64,000 nt of DNA from Mesorhabditis belari (taxonomy: Eukaryota > Nematoda > Chromadorea > Rhabditida > Rhabditidae), in assembly GCA_958450365.1 (NCBI GenBank), contig CAUEEP010000741.1:3372501-3436500 (forward strand). Reading direction: 5' to 3'. The position numbers were made by a program, and so were the translations under genes. Numbering within the stretch: the first letter of the stretch is position 1; every line of letters starts with the position of its first letter. Shown piece after piece: positions 11,161 through 21,983 of the stretch. The notes under the pieces were generated by a model. It had not been told where the DNA came from and ran no database searches. It saw only the letters and a program-made list of their open reading frames with translations.

Positions 11161-12264
11161 CTAAACTTTAACTGTGCCAGTAAAATGACTGAAGAAACCT
11201 TTTGCTAAAGCGAGAAATCCTTTAGCCAATTTCAGCGATTTTCCTCTTTCCTGTTTGTTTACATGGAAAAGTAACGAGTAATCCAGCTCGCCTGAAAAAT
11301 ATAAGCTTTGAGCGATAACTAAACATTTGCGAGCTCATTAGCCATAAAAATGTGAACTAAAGATATTACCGTATTTCCTCTAATAAACGCTCTCCTCCCT
11401 CGACCAACTTTGGACACTCCGTTCTCAGCCCCATTTTCAGATATTTCTACGCTTAATATACCAAAGGAAGAAGACATTAAGGACTATCTCTTGGTATATT
11501 AAACATAGAAATATCTTAAAATGGGGTTGAAAACGAAGCGCCTAAAGTTGGTTGAGGGGAACGTTTATGAGAGGAAATACGGTAGGCATTCAAAAGTTTC
11601 AGAAGCCTAAAAATACCTGTAGCTCTAGCAATTCGGCGTTGTCCTTCCATTGTTGCGATGTCCTCAAGTGCTTCCAACAAAAAAAAAGAATTCAACGAAC
11701 ATCATAACACAAACCGATTTTTTGTAGTACTCGAACACGTGATTCATTCGCTCTTCTCGATCCTCTAGACACCTATAACGCTGACAAAGTCATTTAGTAT
11801 GTTTTTGAATGGATTCAAATTGAAGTTAGCAGTAGTTGAATGAAGTCTTAACCGGCGGTTGTTCGCAAACCCGTCATATTAGGCAGAGCCAGATCCAGAT
11901 CAGCTTTTCTGTCTGGTTTACAAAAAGTACCTACTACCTACCTACCTACTAGTACCTACTTTTTGTAAAACTCCTCGTCTCCTGGGTGATCGATGTTTCC
12001 CCAGTCAAATGTTTCCCAGTTTGGGAGCTTTTCTTTTGCTTCAATATGAAGGCGTCTAAAAATTCCCATTACTGAATCGAAATTTGACCGTTTCTGAACA
12101 GAAATCTAAAATCAGTCAAACCTTGCCATTTTTGGTTTCATCGGATTGCAAGTGATGCTAATATAGATATCGTTTAATTCATTGGGAGCTATTTGTGACA
12201 GAAATCTATTCATTGCCTCCTTTGAATGTACTTTTTCGTGTACAATTTCATATTCAGTTTCCAT
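11161..12264 (-). CDS. multi-exon gene of unknown family, about 150 aa
   Basis: Minus-strand exons: 12264-12127, 12093-11960, 11908-11853, 11670-11617 and 11291-11161, ending at TAG. The ATG sits directly behind a CTTTTTCAG acceptor, the arrangement expected for a spliced-leader trans-splice site. Segments include HSKEAMNRFLSQIAPNEL, FDSVMGIFRRLHIEAKEK, LPNWETFDWGNIDHPGDE, TMEGQRRIARATGELDYS and KSLKLAKGFLALAKGFF. Intron 1 would be a 33-base GC-AG intron (GCAAGG donor), which is unusual. With this exon chain all phases close. One extra open exon at 11780-11715 (CLEDREERMNHVFEYYKK) is bounded by splice sites but its phases do not fit. The last exon faintly resembles a BAR-type helix; I would not assign a function. 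Confidence 0.5.
11369..11582. mobile_element. foldback MITE, 214 bp, in an intron
   Basis: Almost the whole element is a palindrome. The arms start CCGTATTTCCTCTAATAAACG and run about 90 bp each, with TA on both sides. It lies in the last intron of the minus-strand gene 12264-11161. Confidence 0.75.
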
Positions 12265-13189
12265 CTGAAAAAGCCTTTAGAAAATTTTTTAAGAATAAAT
12301 ATGGCATATAAACAAAAACGACAAGAAGCAAGAATTCTTTGAAATCTCATTTTTGAGGGATGACTTTCAATTCAGGATTCTTTAAAATCTCTTATCTAAT
12401 CGCACAGGAATACTGGCTTACTCATTGATTTTCGTGATTCAGTGATTCTTAGGTGAAAGTTAATTTCTGATCCTATTTCATTTTTGTTGATTTTCCCCTA
12501 AGAAAAAAAGACAATTTTTGCTGAAAATGCCGTTTTAGTGGATGAGATGCTACTGTTTCGGGCGATGACTTGGGGCAAGCCGACAGCCAGGATACCGGGA
12601 ATGAATTGACGGTAAATATAAAAATTAGTCATGATTTGTACTTCTATGTTTACCAAAAGCCACTCATATTTCAGTAGGATCTCTGATCGAAACGGACACG
12701 TTGCAATGAAGGATCTGACCTTAATTCTTTTCTTATTGTACTTTTATTCTTTTCGAAAATTCGTATTAATTTGACATGAAATACAAGTTTTATTCACTCT
12801 TTTCTTTATTTTCGTTCAAAATGCAGAAAGAAAAGTGGGATCTTGGAAGAAGATCTTGAAAAGAATCATTCACAGTGCAAGGTTGCTTTTTCCTAACTCA
12901 AAGCAAGTCTATGCAAGCAAATTTCCTTCTAAAATTACATTGTTTTGGTTTCGGTATACAGGCGGAGTTCGAAACTGTGTGGAAATAAAATTTAACAGAA
13001 TGTTTGACAGTTAGCAACTCGAATTCGGCTCTTTTCGACATTACAAATTCCAGTGGATCGTCACTAAACATAAAACCCAATTTGACTCAAAATTAAGTTT
13101 TATTAGCGTCAGCTTTAACCTGTTTACCCTATTTTATAGTCTATGCCTTCATTTATTTGAGCGAAGAAAAGAACGACAAAAACCAGACT
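12265..13189. other. intergenic, no firm gene
   Basis: No gene could be supported. Weak exon-like stretches: plus strand 12537-12612, bounded by TTTTAG and a GTAAAT donor; and minus strand about 13080-12975 (FMFSDDPLEFVMSKRAEFEL). Bases 12884-12922 are repeated at about 19604-19642 at the truncation point of the npp-13 copy. Confidence 0.3.
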
Positions 13190-13800
13190 CAGTTGTAAAT
13201 TGAACAACATTTTGTTCGATTCATCGATCCAATTCGAGTGGTCAATTTACAAAATACGAACTTTGAGAGTCAAAGAAAGTTGGATATCTTCCTACCTTCT
13301 TCTTCTTCGCTTTCTTCTACGAAATCAACCACTTCATCCAAAAATAATGAAAAGCAAAACATGGTTGAATAGAATAACACAGAATTAGTGATTTCGATTC
13401 TCAACTAACCAATCAATAAGCAGATAAAAGAATGTAAAGAATGACCTATTGATAACCAATTGTTAAGTGAATGAAAAGCTTGATCAAAAGAAGAGATTAT
13501 TTTAGTAAGAATAAAGATTAATTGAGGTCTTTGTGATGATCAATCATAAGAAATATCCTAGAGTTGGATCTTTTCGATCTCCACATCTAAATTCGAGTGA
13601 CCATTGTTATCAAAAAGGTACACATTGACCTTTTTGCAGTGATTTCTAGCGGGTGCAAAAACTTCCAATTTGCAATATACAATTTTTATTCCAAATATTG
13701 ATTCAAGGTTTTTTCACTTGAAAAAATGCTCCAAGATCCATATATTTTCCTTGGATTTGAATTCTTTTTGAGTTGAGTCTCGTTTCGGATTGATTTCTAC
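13190..13800. repeat. duplicated block (also at 25.8-26.4 kb, partly 25.34-25.79 kb), with a dead srh exon
   Basis: This block matches 25790-26410 almost base for base over several hundred bases, and a third, more diverged copy precedes it at about 25340-25790. Its right end (about 13690-13790, +) contains a copy of the first exon of the srh-like receptor (DPYIFLGFEFFLS) in which the Trp codon after the Ser is TGA. It is therefore a receptor-gene remnant. The minus strand holds short acidic and basic open pieces (VVDFVEESEEEE, KKVNVYLFDNNGHSNLDVE) present in all copies. Confidence 0.7.
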
Positions 13801-13829
13801 AAATTGCTCAACAAAACAGCAAAACTTAC

Positions 13830-13927
13830 CGTGGCTGCGCTTCATCTTTCTGCTCGACTAACTCTTCCGTCTTCTTGTGGTCCTCGACAACATTGTTGTT
13901 GTTGTTGACCAAAGATTGCAAGTCCAT
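13830..13927 (-). CDS. first exon of an unknown acidic protein
   Basis: An ATG at 13927 (minus) opens a 33-residue exon, MDLQSLVNNNNNVVEDHKK and onward, rich in Asn, Glu and Lys, ending at a clean GTAAG donor with phase 2. Downstream exons would fall in the duplicated 13.2-13.8 kb block, but no phase-consistent continuation was found. It may be a 5' exon stranded by the duplication. Confidence 0.35.
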
Positions 13928-13930
13928 TCT

Positions 13931-14827
13931 AAAGATGATAGATTATATCAAAGAATACAAAGATGAAACGAAACAACAAAACACACCAAGAACAAGGGCA
14001 AAAATAAAATGAAAAACATTCGAAAATTTAATCCTGGGAACAGGCATTTCGGAGATTCGTGGCTGAAAGGGAAAAGCCCTTTAAAAGGGCTACCACGAAA
14101 TTTTTTTTGGAGAATTTTTCATTTCGTTTGTGGACTTTCACTTCCCGTATTTTTTAAAGTCCGCTTATTTTATGTATTCATGGTGTGTTTTGTTGTTTCG
14201 TCTCATCTTTGTATTCCTTGATATAACCTTGATGTGATATAACCTACCCGTCTTTCAGATTGGTTTCACAAACTCTCATATTTCAAAATTTGGATTCTAT
14301 GCGCTAAAATTACCCGGAAAAATAATTTTTGGAATAGAAATTGGTTAATACTAGCTTTTTGGAGCTTTTTTAAAACGAGAAAAAAGGTGTCCACGTTTTA
14401 TAGTGCATTTTGTAATGCTAAAATGCACTACTTAATGTTTCCTTCGTTTGATGAAACTAAGTTACTTAACTGAATATTTTCATGCAATGTGTAGGTAAAT
14501 GCATGTTTGCAGGCGAAATTTTCATTTTCCCTCATCTCCCGCCCGCTCTCTTCAGACTTGTATAACACGAGTTGCTGGCCATTCTCTTACTTTCCATGTA
14601 GTCCGTAGCCGTGCAAGGTTTTCAAAATTTGAAATTTTGTTTCGTCATTTCCTCCTAGAAGCGTTCAGCTAGAGCGCTTGCTGTGTTAATTGATTTCCAT
14701 CTCCAAAACCTTTAGTTTGCTTTCCGTCTTTGGTCTTGTTCTTTTTTTCATCAACTTGTTTTATCTTTCTAATCTGTTGATTTTAGTCATCCTCCTTCAG
14801 GGTTGGTAGGCGAAATCAAACGGAAGA
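13931..14827. other. intergenic region upstream of rpl-12
   Basis: No gene supported. An open plus frame at 14009-14221 looks like chance. The last 60 bases before the rpl-12 ATG contain TTTTAG-type acceptor sites suitable for trans-splicing. Confidence 0.3.
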
Positions 14828-15127
14828 ATGCCACCCAAGTTCGATCCGACTGAGATCTTCAAGATCGTCCACTTGCGCGGTGTGGGGGGGGGGGGGGGCC
14901 CCTTTCCGCCCCCCCCCCCCGGGGGCCGGGCGGGGGGGTGGGGGGGTGTTTTTTTTTTTATTTTATTTTTTTTTTTTTGTGGTATTGTGTAGGGGTTTAG
15001 GGGGGGGGGGGGGGGGGGGGGGTATTTTTTTTTTTTTTTTTTTTTTTTTTGTGTTTGGTGGTTGGGATTTTATTTTTTATTATATTTTATATATTATTAA
15101 TTTATTTTATTTTTTTTTTTTTTGTTT

Positions 15128-15158
<31 letters not shown>

Positions 15159-15215
15159 GTTGGTTAGGGAGGAGAGGGGTAGGGGGGGGGGGGGATGGGG
15201 GGGGGGGGGGGGGGG

Positions 15216-15250
<35 letters not shown>

Positions 15251-15779
15251 GTTGGGGAATTGGGGTGGGGGTGGGGGGGGGAGATTAGAATAATAAATAT
15301 AATATTAAGTTTGGTATAAATTTTATTTTTATGTTGGAGGGGGGGGGGGCAGAGGTCCACCTTTTATTAAATAAAAAAAAAAAAAAAATTATAAATATTT
15401 AAAATATTATAAAAAAGAAATATGAAATGAAGTGTTGGGGGGTGAGGCAACGCAAGACTGGAAGGGATTGAAGGTCACCTGCAAGCTCACCATCCAAAAG
15501 GGAAACGCCAAGATCGATGTGGTACCATCGGCTGCGTCTCTCATCATCAGGGAACTCAAGGAGCCATCTCGCGACAGAAACAACGGCGATCTCACCATCG
15601 ACACCATCATCAAAATCGCGAGGACCATGCGCAGTCGTTCAATGGCAAAGAAGTTGAAGAGAACGGTGAAGGACATCCTCGGAGCCGCTCAATCGGTCGG
15701 CTGCACCATTGATGGACAACACCCACACGACGTCATCGACTCCATCAACAATGGCGACATCGAGATCCCAGCTGAATAG
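14828..15779 (+). pseudogene. rpl-12: 60S ribosomal protein L12 gene, damaged copy
   Basis: The first exon reads MPPKFDPTEIFKIVHLRG, the L12 start. From 15444 the frame resumes with [34 protein letters not shown]-like [28 protein letters not shown] and the ending GDIEIPAE plus TAG at 15779. L12 binds the large subunit rRNA near the factor-binding stalk base. Two things are wrong. The middle of the N-terminal half is replaced by about 530 bases of homopolymer runs. Eight codons (KKVK...KH in the usual protein) are missing between DR and NNGD, although copy B at 34.9 kb retains them. Either this is a pseudogene or the assembly is faulty here. Confidence 0.9.
14883..15420. other. homopolymer G/T/C tracts, probable sequencing or assembly artefact
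   Basis: Long pure G, T and C runs, up to several tens of bases, with a composition unlike anything else in the window. They interrupt the rpl-12 reading frame exactly between its first exon and its body. The Gly/Phe-rich and Pro-rich frames called here are not genes. Confidence 0.8.
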
Positions 15780-15891
15780 ATTCAATTTTTATGTTTTCAT
15801 GGTTTCGTTGATCGTTTTTGTTTTTCATTGGCCTGTTATTATGTTTTGTCTTTGGTTTTGGTCTTAACTTTCATTCTTTAGTTGCGACGTA

Positions 15892-17250
15892 ATGACACCT
15901 CAATTGCGTTTCTCAAAGGATTTTGATTCTTTCACGGTGGAACCGGATCATTTGGACGTGGTCTATGGCCAAAAGACTTTTCGCCTTGCTTACCCGATCA
16001 ACGGAGAAAGGAAATTCTCGGTCCAGGCTTGGGGCAACACAAAGATCCTGTTGCCGGAAATGTTGCTTGAGGTCTCTTTTTTATTTCATTATTTCATAAT
16101 TCAATTCCTATATAGAGTAGATGATTTATTTGATACTGGGATATAATATCATACTAGAGGAATTATGCTTAAGCTGCAAATCTTTTTCATGATCTAGGTT
16201 AAATAAAGATATTCAAGAAATAATATCATCATTATAAACTTTTAGTGCTACAATCAAGATATTTCGCATGGAATACTTGTAAATGTCCAGGCTGGATTTG
16301 AAGATGTGCTGATATTGGGTCGATTTGTCGAGAAACTTGCAAGTATTGCTGGCTATCAGCAGGTTCGGTTTTAAAGTTTTTTACGAGTGAAAGTTCTTAG
16401 CTTGTGTGTTTATTTAATTCGTGAAGTTGAGATTTTAGGTATGAATTTTTACGAGGTTACGAGAATTCAAGAAATCAATTTTAGGTACGTGTTGACGAAG
16501 ACAATTTATCGGCTAATACGTCATGTGGTTCGGAATACGAGGATGAAATTGACGAGGAAATCGAATATCTTGTTTGGCAAGCTAAAGCAAAAAAGGTCAG
16601 TTTATAAATCTCCTATTATTCTTATATTGTCATGAGCTGATTGAAATGAAACATTGCGAGAACTTATAAAGTGCACACCACAGCAACAGTTGACTGAAAT
16701 ATTGCTTATTTTCTTTTTTAATGGTGATTTATTTTTTATTTCTTCCTTTAGGTGGATCGGCCTCGTCCAATCTTGATGTTTGTCGAAGATAACGTCCTCC
16801 CTCTCGGCTTTTCCTTCCCTGGCGGCAGTGCCGGATATTTCGAGATCACTCATACGCCAAGCGACACCCACTACCGATTTGCCTATATGCCGGGTGTGAA
16901 TCGCACGTATGAATTGGCGCCGGAAGACTGCGGCCGCCGAGCAGCGGGAAGATTAACTTATCTCATGCATAATGTAATGTTACAGGTGAGTTTTCTTCTG
17001 ATTGTAGTTATTCTATAGAATTGATGAGATCTGATTTTTAAATTTAAAGCTTATGATTGTTGTACTTTAGAATCCACCCAACCCAAACAATCAACGTGTG
17101 TTTAAGCTGCGTAATGGAAGACGCAGAGTTGCTGCGAGCCCGTTTGTGGATCTCGCCGAGGTCGATGTGTTCGTGGATTTGGGCGCACGGTCGAATCAAA
17201 CTTGGTGGATTGGGCTTAAGCAGAATAATTTTAATTTAATAGTAATTTAA
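15892..17250 (+). CDS. conserved-looking gene of unknown family, copy A (intact), 273 aa
   Basis: Five exons, 15892-16071, 16246-16362, 16485-16595, 16752-16985 and 17071-17250, all phase 0, with consensus splice sites and a TAA stop. Features: LRFSKDFDSFTVEPDHLDVV near the start, GFEDVLILGRFVEKLASIAG in exon 2, an acidic EYEDEIDEE run in exon 3, FVEDNVLPLGFSFPGGSAGY and THYRFAYMPGVNR in exon 4, and LAEVDVFVDLG near the end. It has no signal peptide or membrane segment. I do not recognise the family. It starts about 110 bases after the rpl-12 stop, a spacing that would allow an operon. Copies B (35.4 kb) and C (45.5 kb) are broken, so this is the only one that can make the full protein. Confidence 0.72.
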
Positions 17251-17777
17251 ACAAGGTCTTTTCATCTTTTTATTTTGGTTTGTTTGAGTTTGATTTAAAT
17301 TTCGTCATGGTCATTCTTCATCATCATTCAGAAAAATAATATGTCAAAAAATAGTTGGCTTGTGTTATAAATTAACGTATTTCAACCAATGTTTGTCTTT
17401 CCAAATCAATTCTAAACTGTTCACTTGAATAAAAGTTTATTTGTTATCTAGGCCGTCAAAGAATTGAATGAGCTATGAATTTTTTTTCCAAACGATTTCC
17501 AAACAAAACGCTAAATAAAGTCCTAAAGTAAACGTGCGAAGATTGGTGTTGGAGTATCGATGGAGATGTCTGTGGAGTGTCCGAAAGCAAAAAGAGCTCT
17601 GCGGCGCATTCATTGAGTCATTTGGGGCATTCTCGATTCTCGATTATCAATTACCCCAGAAAAAGCAAGAACAGGGAAAACCCCCCTAACGTGATTGGTG
17701 CCGATTGTTGCCTAGCGAATTTGACTATTATTCGACATGCGGATAAAACTTTCATCTATTTAGCTGTTGATAAACAG

Positions 17778-19615
17778 CTAGGAATTGATTTGCCGGAGGT
17801 CTTCAGAGCCAGCGAAAATCTTGTCAGGAAAAAATTTCCTGGTGAAGCTCGTGCACAAGTAAATATTTAAGCGGTACCTTTTAATAATTGTTTTTTAGAG
17901 AAGCTATCTGTTTGGGAAACATGGGATCATCTTTGGCGGAGCTCCAAACATTTCACAAGCTGCTGCCGTGGAAAAAGTCGTGGTGCCCGATGGTAAGAAT
18001 AACTTGCTAAGATCCGGTTATCAATAATTCTGATTAGACGAAAAGGCGATAAATGACTTAACAGATCGAGTGCGTCTTGAAGCTGAGGGGGCTTTTTTCA
18101 ATCAGGTATGTTGAATTATATAACTAAATCTTTAAGTTCCAGGTGCGTCTCAACCGGCCCCATCCATCATTTCATAGTGTTCGTCCTGAATCGGTAATTT
18201 GGGTTGTCTTTAGCGTCATAAACTATTCTGTTTAGAGTTTTGGAACAAATCTGCCTTCTACCCCTATGCAACCACTACCTGCTTCTGTGACGGGTCCTCG
18301 ACTTGGTGATCGACGGGCAGTCATATTTGCGGATCGTTTCCGAGGTTATTTGCGAAGCGATAAAAGAAAGGTTGTGATTTTGAAAAGTAGTATGATAAAG
18401 TTGTTTTAGGATCTTTCTCAATCGCTGAACGAAGCAGTGATCCAGTGGTTGCCGATATGTGGGCTCAAATGGCAGCAATGATCGGAGCCCGATGCACGAC
18501 TACTTCAGGAGACGTGCCCATCATCATGGGGCTGACCACACGAGCCACCAACTATTTACACACGAGGTTGGAAGGCAATTTAATGTTGAAGTTGATGGTT
18601 CAATTTAGTTTCGTCGATCATATGCAAAGATGTGTCGACCAAAATTTGGAGCAAGCCCGACGAGGAGGGATCCCTGGAACACGAGCGTTGGCTGCTGCGT
18701 ATATCAAGGTTAGTTTATAACCAATGCATATTAAATATTAACATTATTCAGAGATTTTGTGATATCACTTCTGACGTTGAGGATGGCTGTCTCGGTGATG
18801 GTTGTCCTGTGTGGCAAGTAATCTACACGTGCTTCCGAAGTGGTGATCTGGCTGCTGCAAGTGATGCTTTAGATGTATTGTTTAGTATGTTAGTACGCTC
18901 AATCGCTTGTCGATTTCAGAAAGTTGCGACTAATCAACGAACCAATGTTCTTTACAAGGCTCTTGTGTATTTGAAGGGCAATTCCAAGTATGAATCATTT
19001 GTTTTGCGTTGGATGCATTAATGTTTAGATTGACGAAAGAACACAAAGACAAGCTAAAGGTCAAATGGAGACACGAGCAGAATTCGGTCAGGGATCTCTT
19101 CAGGCGGTGGGTTAAATAAGATATTAAATTTTCAAACAATAAGGTATTAAAAATTTAGATCGGTGTACTGTGCTTTACTTGGTGTTGAAGCGCCGATCAC
19201 CAATACAATGGAAAATTGGATATGGTTCAAAGTACTATTTATTTTACAGGGCCTCCTTCAATTAGGCTTTAGTTCATTCCGCTTCCTTTGGATCCATCGA
19301 TGATCGAAGCTTTGTACACGGATCTTCGAAAAACAATTTCATTGGATTATGGTTTATTGGTGCTTTAGCTTTATGTTCGAATTTTTTAGGAGAAGCTCAT
19401 TTTATGGCCGATGGAATGAACGAAGCACCACTCTATTTTTCAGCTCTTTGTTTGAGTGGACAATTTGAATGTGCGATTGATTTGCTTGTTCAGGTATATG
19501 TCGTTACAATAGACATGACTTTGTTTTTTTAGATGAATTGCTTGGTTGATGCTGTTCACATGGCAATCTTGGCTCACGAGAATACTTTGCTGCGATTGAT
19601 CGATGCTTTTTCCTA
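17778..19615 (+). pseudogene. npp-13: nucleoporin Nup93 (npp-13) gene, 3' truncated and frameshifted
   Basis: Thirteen exons (17778-17858, 17899-17992, 18038-18105, 18143-18193, 18236-18370, about 18412-18708, 18752-18874, 18920-18987, 19029-19106, 19159-19231, 19273-19351, 19390-19493, 19533-19615) give a Nup93/Nic96-type helical protein of the inner nuclear pore ring. Matching stretches include VVADMWAQMAAMIG, RRGGIPGTRALAAAYIK, GCPVWQVIYTCFRSGDLAAA, MIEALYTDLRKTISLDYG, and LYFSALCLSGQFECAIDLL. Exon 6 needs a one-base shift near 18440 to stay open. The protein stops at about two thirds of the usual Nup93 length, where the DNA switches to a sequence also found at 12.88 kb. The 5' start is unresolved. 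A functional copy is presumably elsewhere. Confidence 0.82.
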
Positions 19616-19642
19616 ACTCAAAGCAAGTCTATGCAAGCAAAT
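19604..19642. repeat. 39-bp sequence shared with 12884-12922, at the npp-13 break
   Basis: The stretch TTTTTCCTAACTCAAAGCAA and what follows is the same in both places in direct orientation. It supplies the in-frame TAA that ends the npp-13 copy, so it marks a rearrangement junction. Confidence 0.6.
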
Positions 19643-19780
19643 TTTATTTTAACAAGAAAAAACGTGATTAAACTTTCACCGGTTTACAAAATCGCCAAGT
19701 TTTTAAAATAAGGAATCGCTTGGGATTTGTTAACAAAGATTTCATTAAACGGTTCTAATGATTTTGTTTTTAAGAAAACC

Positions 19781-20130
19781 AAAAATCACATTATACTTCA
19801 AATTGCTAGTCACTTGGGAATTCGAGCCAGATTCGGCTCAAAATTTTCCCACAAATCAGTCCAGAATAGAATGTTCTCAAATGTGGAGTATTTCCATGAA
19901 ATAACTGTTGCAATCTTTACAACGTTATTGATTTATTGTAAGTTAATGTTCTTAAATCTTAAATATTATTCAGTTTAGCCTTTTTCTTTTTCGCGAACTT
20001 CTTGAATACACACTATGCAGCGGAGGAAATAGCGGAGAGTTACGGTAAAGCGCAATTCAATGAGGAAAGCCTTCAACTTTGTTATTATTTTATCGTCAGT
20101 GCGGTTTGTTCACTGAATTTAAGCTAGTTT
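19781..20130 (+). CDS. possible N-terminal exons of the adjoining receptor gene
   Basis: A frame at 19781-19940 ends in a hydrophobic EITVAIFTTLLIY. After a TTATTCAG acceptor at 19976 an open frame reads LAFFFFANFLNTHYAAEE and SLQLCYYFIVSAVCSLN, with two likely membrane segments. The phases of the two pieces do not join. They could be the first membrane helices of the receptor at 20438-21983 or a separate fragment. Confidence 0.35.
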
Positions 20131-20437
20131 CAAGTTTCAAAAATCAAAATTGAGTGTTAGAAGCTTACTTTTTGCAACAATACTTGATTAAGAATCAAAA
20201 TTAAATTGATAAAGCTATGGCTTTTGAGTCATGAAAAGGATAGAGCAGTGGATGGTTAAAAGTAGACATGACATCGATTACCAATGTTACATTCTAATGC
20301 AATTGTTATGACGTATGGCTGAGAATTTCAATTTGCATAAAATTGGTATCGGCTATGAGTAAGCGTACATATCGTTGGGCTGAACGGGTTCATTTTTTGT
20401 GCTTATCGTAAAAATTCTCTGATCGTTTTCCGTTCAG

Positions 20438-21983
20438 ACATCTATCTCTTCTGTCATCATTCAAGCGATTTCCCTGTTTTGGTTGTGGAGATCATGGGGA
20501 ATCTTCTCACGAGTTGTTCTCTATTTCATTCTCGTCGACACCGTTGGTCGATTACTTGTCTCAGCTTCGGCGGCCATTTATTTTGCGTGCACTGGCTTGA
20601 ATGAATTCGAAACATTCAGCTGCAGTGATTTCGTATTCAAATGGAGTCAAACTTTTTCGTTTATTTATCCGTTTGCAAGGTGATTCGACTGTGCTGTGAA
20701 GCGGGTAAGAGAAAAATCGTGTAAAGTAGACATGGGCGCTACAAACTACAAGATCTGACTACAAACCCTTGTAGAAACGCGCAGAATAGATATTTTTGAA
20801 AACTCTTCTTACCAAAAGATTAGGTCAACTTTGGGCTTTCGAATGACACCAAAATCAAGTCAATCCATCATTTTTAGTCCGAGAGCGAGGAATTTATAGC
20901 TGTTTGTAGCCTCGTCACATGGAACGAGACTACAAATCTGGAAGAAACGTTATATCTCAACGCCGGGAGCATGATTTGACCTGATTTTTGTATCATTCAA
21001 AAGCCTAAAGTTGGCTCAATTTCTTGGTAAAAAAAGCTTTCAAAAATTTCTACTCTGCGCCTTTCTACAATGGTTTGTACTCTGGTCTTGTATTTTGTAG
21101 CGCCCATGTTTAGTCTAACCTTAACAATACCAACACTAGTCTCGATCTCGTTTCGCTCAAAAATTTTCTGCAGCTTTGGCAATCAATCGTTTCATGGCCA
21201 TCGCTTTTGATGGACTATTCTACAAGCACATGGAGAGATTCGCCGAATTGCAGGCTTTCTCAGCGATTCTATTCGGCTTTTTTGCTTACTCGTTCATTCT
21301 CATCGGACAGATTGTTCCTGGTAAGGTTAAAATACATTTTTTTCTAGTCTAGCTATAAAATCTCACAATAAAAAGATAAAACCATTTCTCAAAGTCATTT
21401 TCACAGGTTTTTGGAAGCCGCCAACACTCGGACCGACGATACAAACAAATTTCATGTACATGTTACTCTCAACGTCAATTTCACTTAGCTTAATCGTCTT
21501 TATTAAAGCTAAAGCAAGTACAAACTTTATTTTAAAACCCAAAATCTTTTCTAGAGACTGTCATTCAATAAGATGTCCACCAGGAAACGAGAGAATCATC
21601 TCATTTTTCAGGTGACATTCGGAAATTAGTTTGTTAGATTAAAATTTCAGATGCTCATTCTAAATTTGCCACTGTTCGTCTATTATTTTGTTGAGCCATT
21701 GTTCGAGATCTTTTTTGTTCTAATCAATCAATTCATCCTTGCTACATGGATAAATTTCTATGCTGGCCTCTACGCGTTGACTTTGGTCCCGAACTGGGCT
21801 GGGTGAGTACTTGAAAGCTTCTAATTGGTCAATTTCTTATTGCTATGAGATTATTGAACTTTTAGAATTTAGCTATTGTGTTTTAGATTGGTTACTTTAC
21901 ATTTATTGATGCGAACTAGCCGACGACGTGCTCACGCTCGACAAACGACCACAGTTATCACTCAAATTCAGGCAAAGGCATGA
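20438..21983 (+). CDS. nematode serpentine (7TM) chemoreceptor, class uncertain, possibly broken
   Basis: Exons 20438-20679, 21174-21320, 21407-21517, 21555-21611, 21651-21802 and 21887-21983 encode membrane segments typical of the Sr superfamily: VVLYFILVDTVGRLLVSASA, LAINRFMAIAFDGLFYKHME (the conserved NRF after TM3), SAILFGFFAYSFILIGQIVPG, LLSTSISLSLIVFIKAKA, RKRENHLIFQMLILNLPLF, and LTLVPNWAG near TM7. The end is basic (MRTSRRRAHARQ). Such receptors sit in sensory cilia. Two joints (20679/21174 and 21517/21555) are off by one base, so the copy is either a pseudogene or carries sequence errors. The first of these introns holds a 390-bp MITE. Confidence 0.65.
20727..21117. mobile_element. 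MITE with long inverted repeats in the receptor intron
   Basis: The left arm starts TAGACATGGGCGCTACAAAC and the right arm is its complement, with similarity running inward for roughly 90 bp or more. There is no coding sequence. A diverged relative lies near 24.7-25.0 kb. Confidence 0.7.

Noticed and set aside
11161..11291. BAR-domain protein of the ACAP type
   Set aside because: Only a short helix resembles the family; no PH, ArfGAP or ankyrin parts were found nearby.
14880..15360. Gly/Phe-rich and Pro-rich frames, or a G-quadruplex locus
   Set aside because: They come from homopolymer runs that interrupt rpl-12 and probably are not real genomic sequence.
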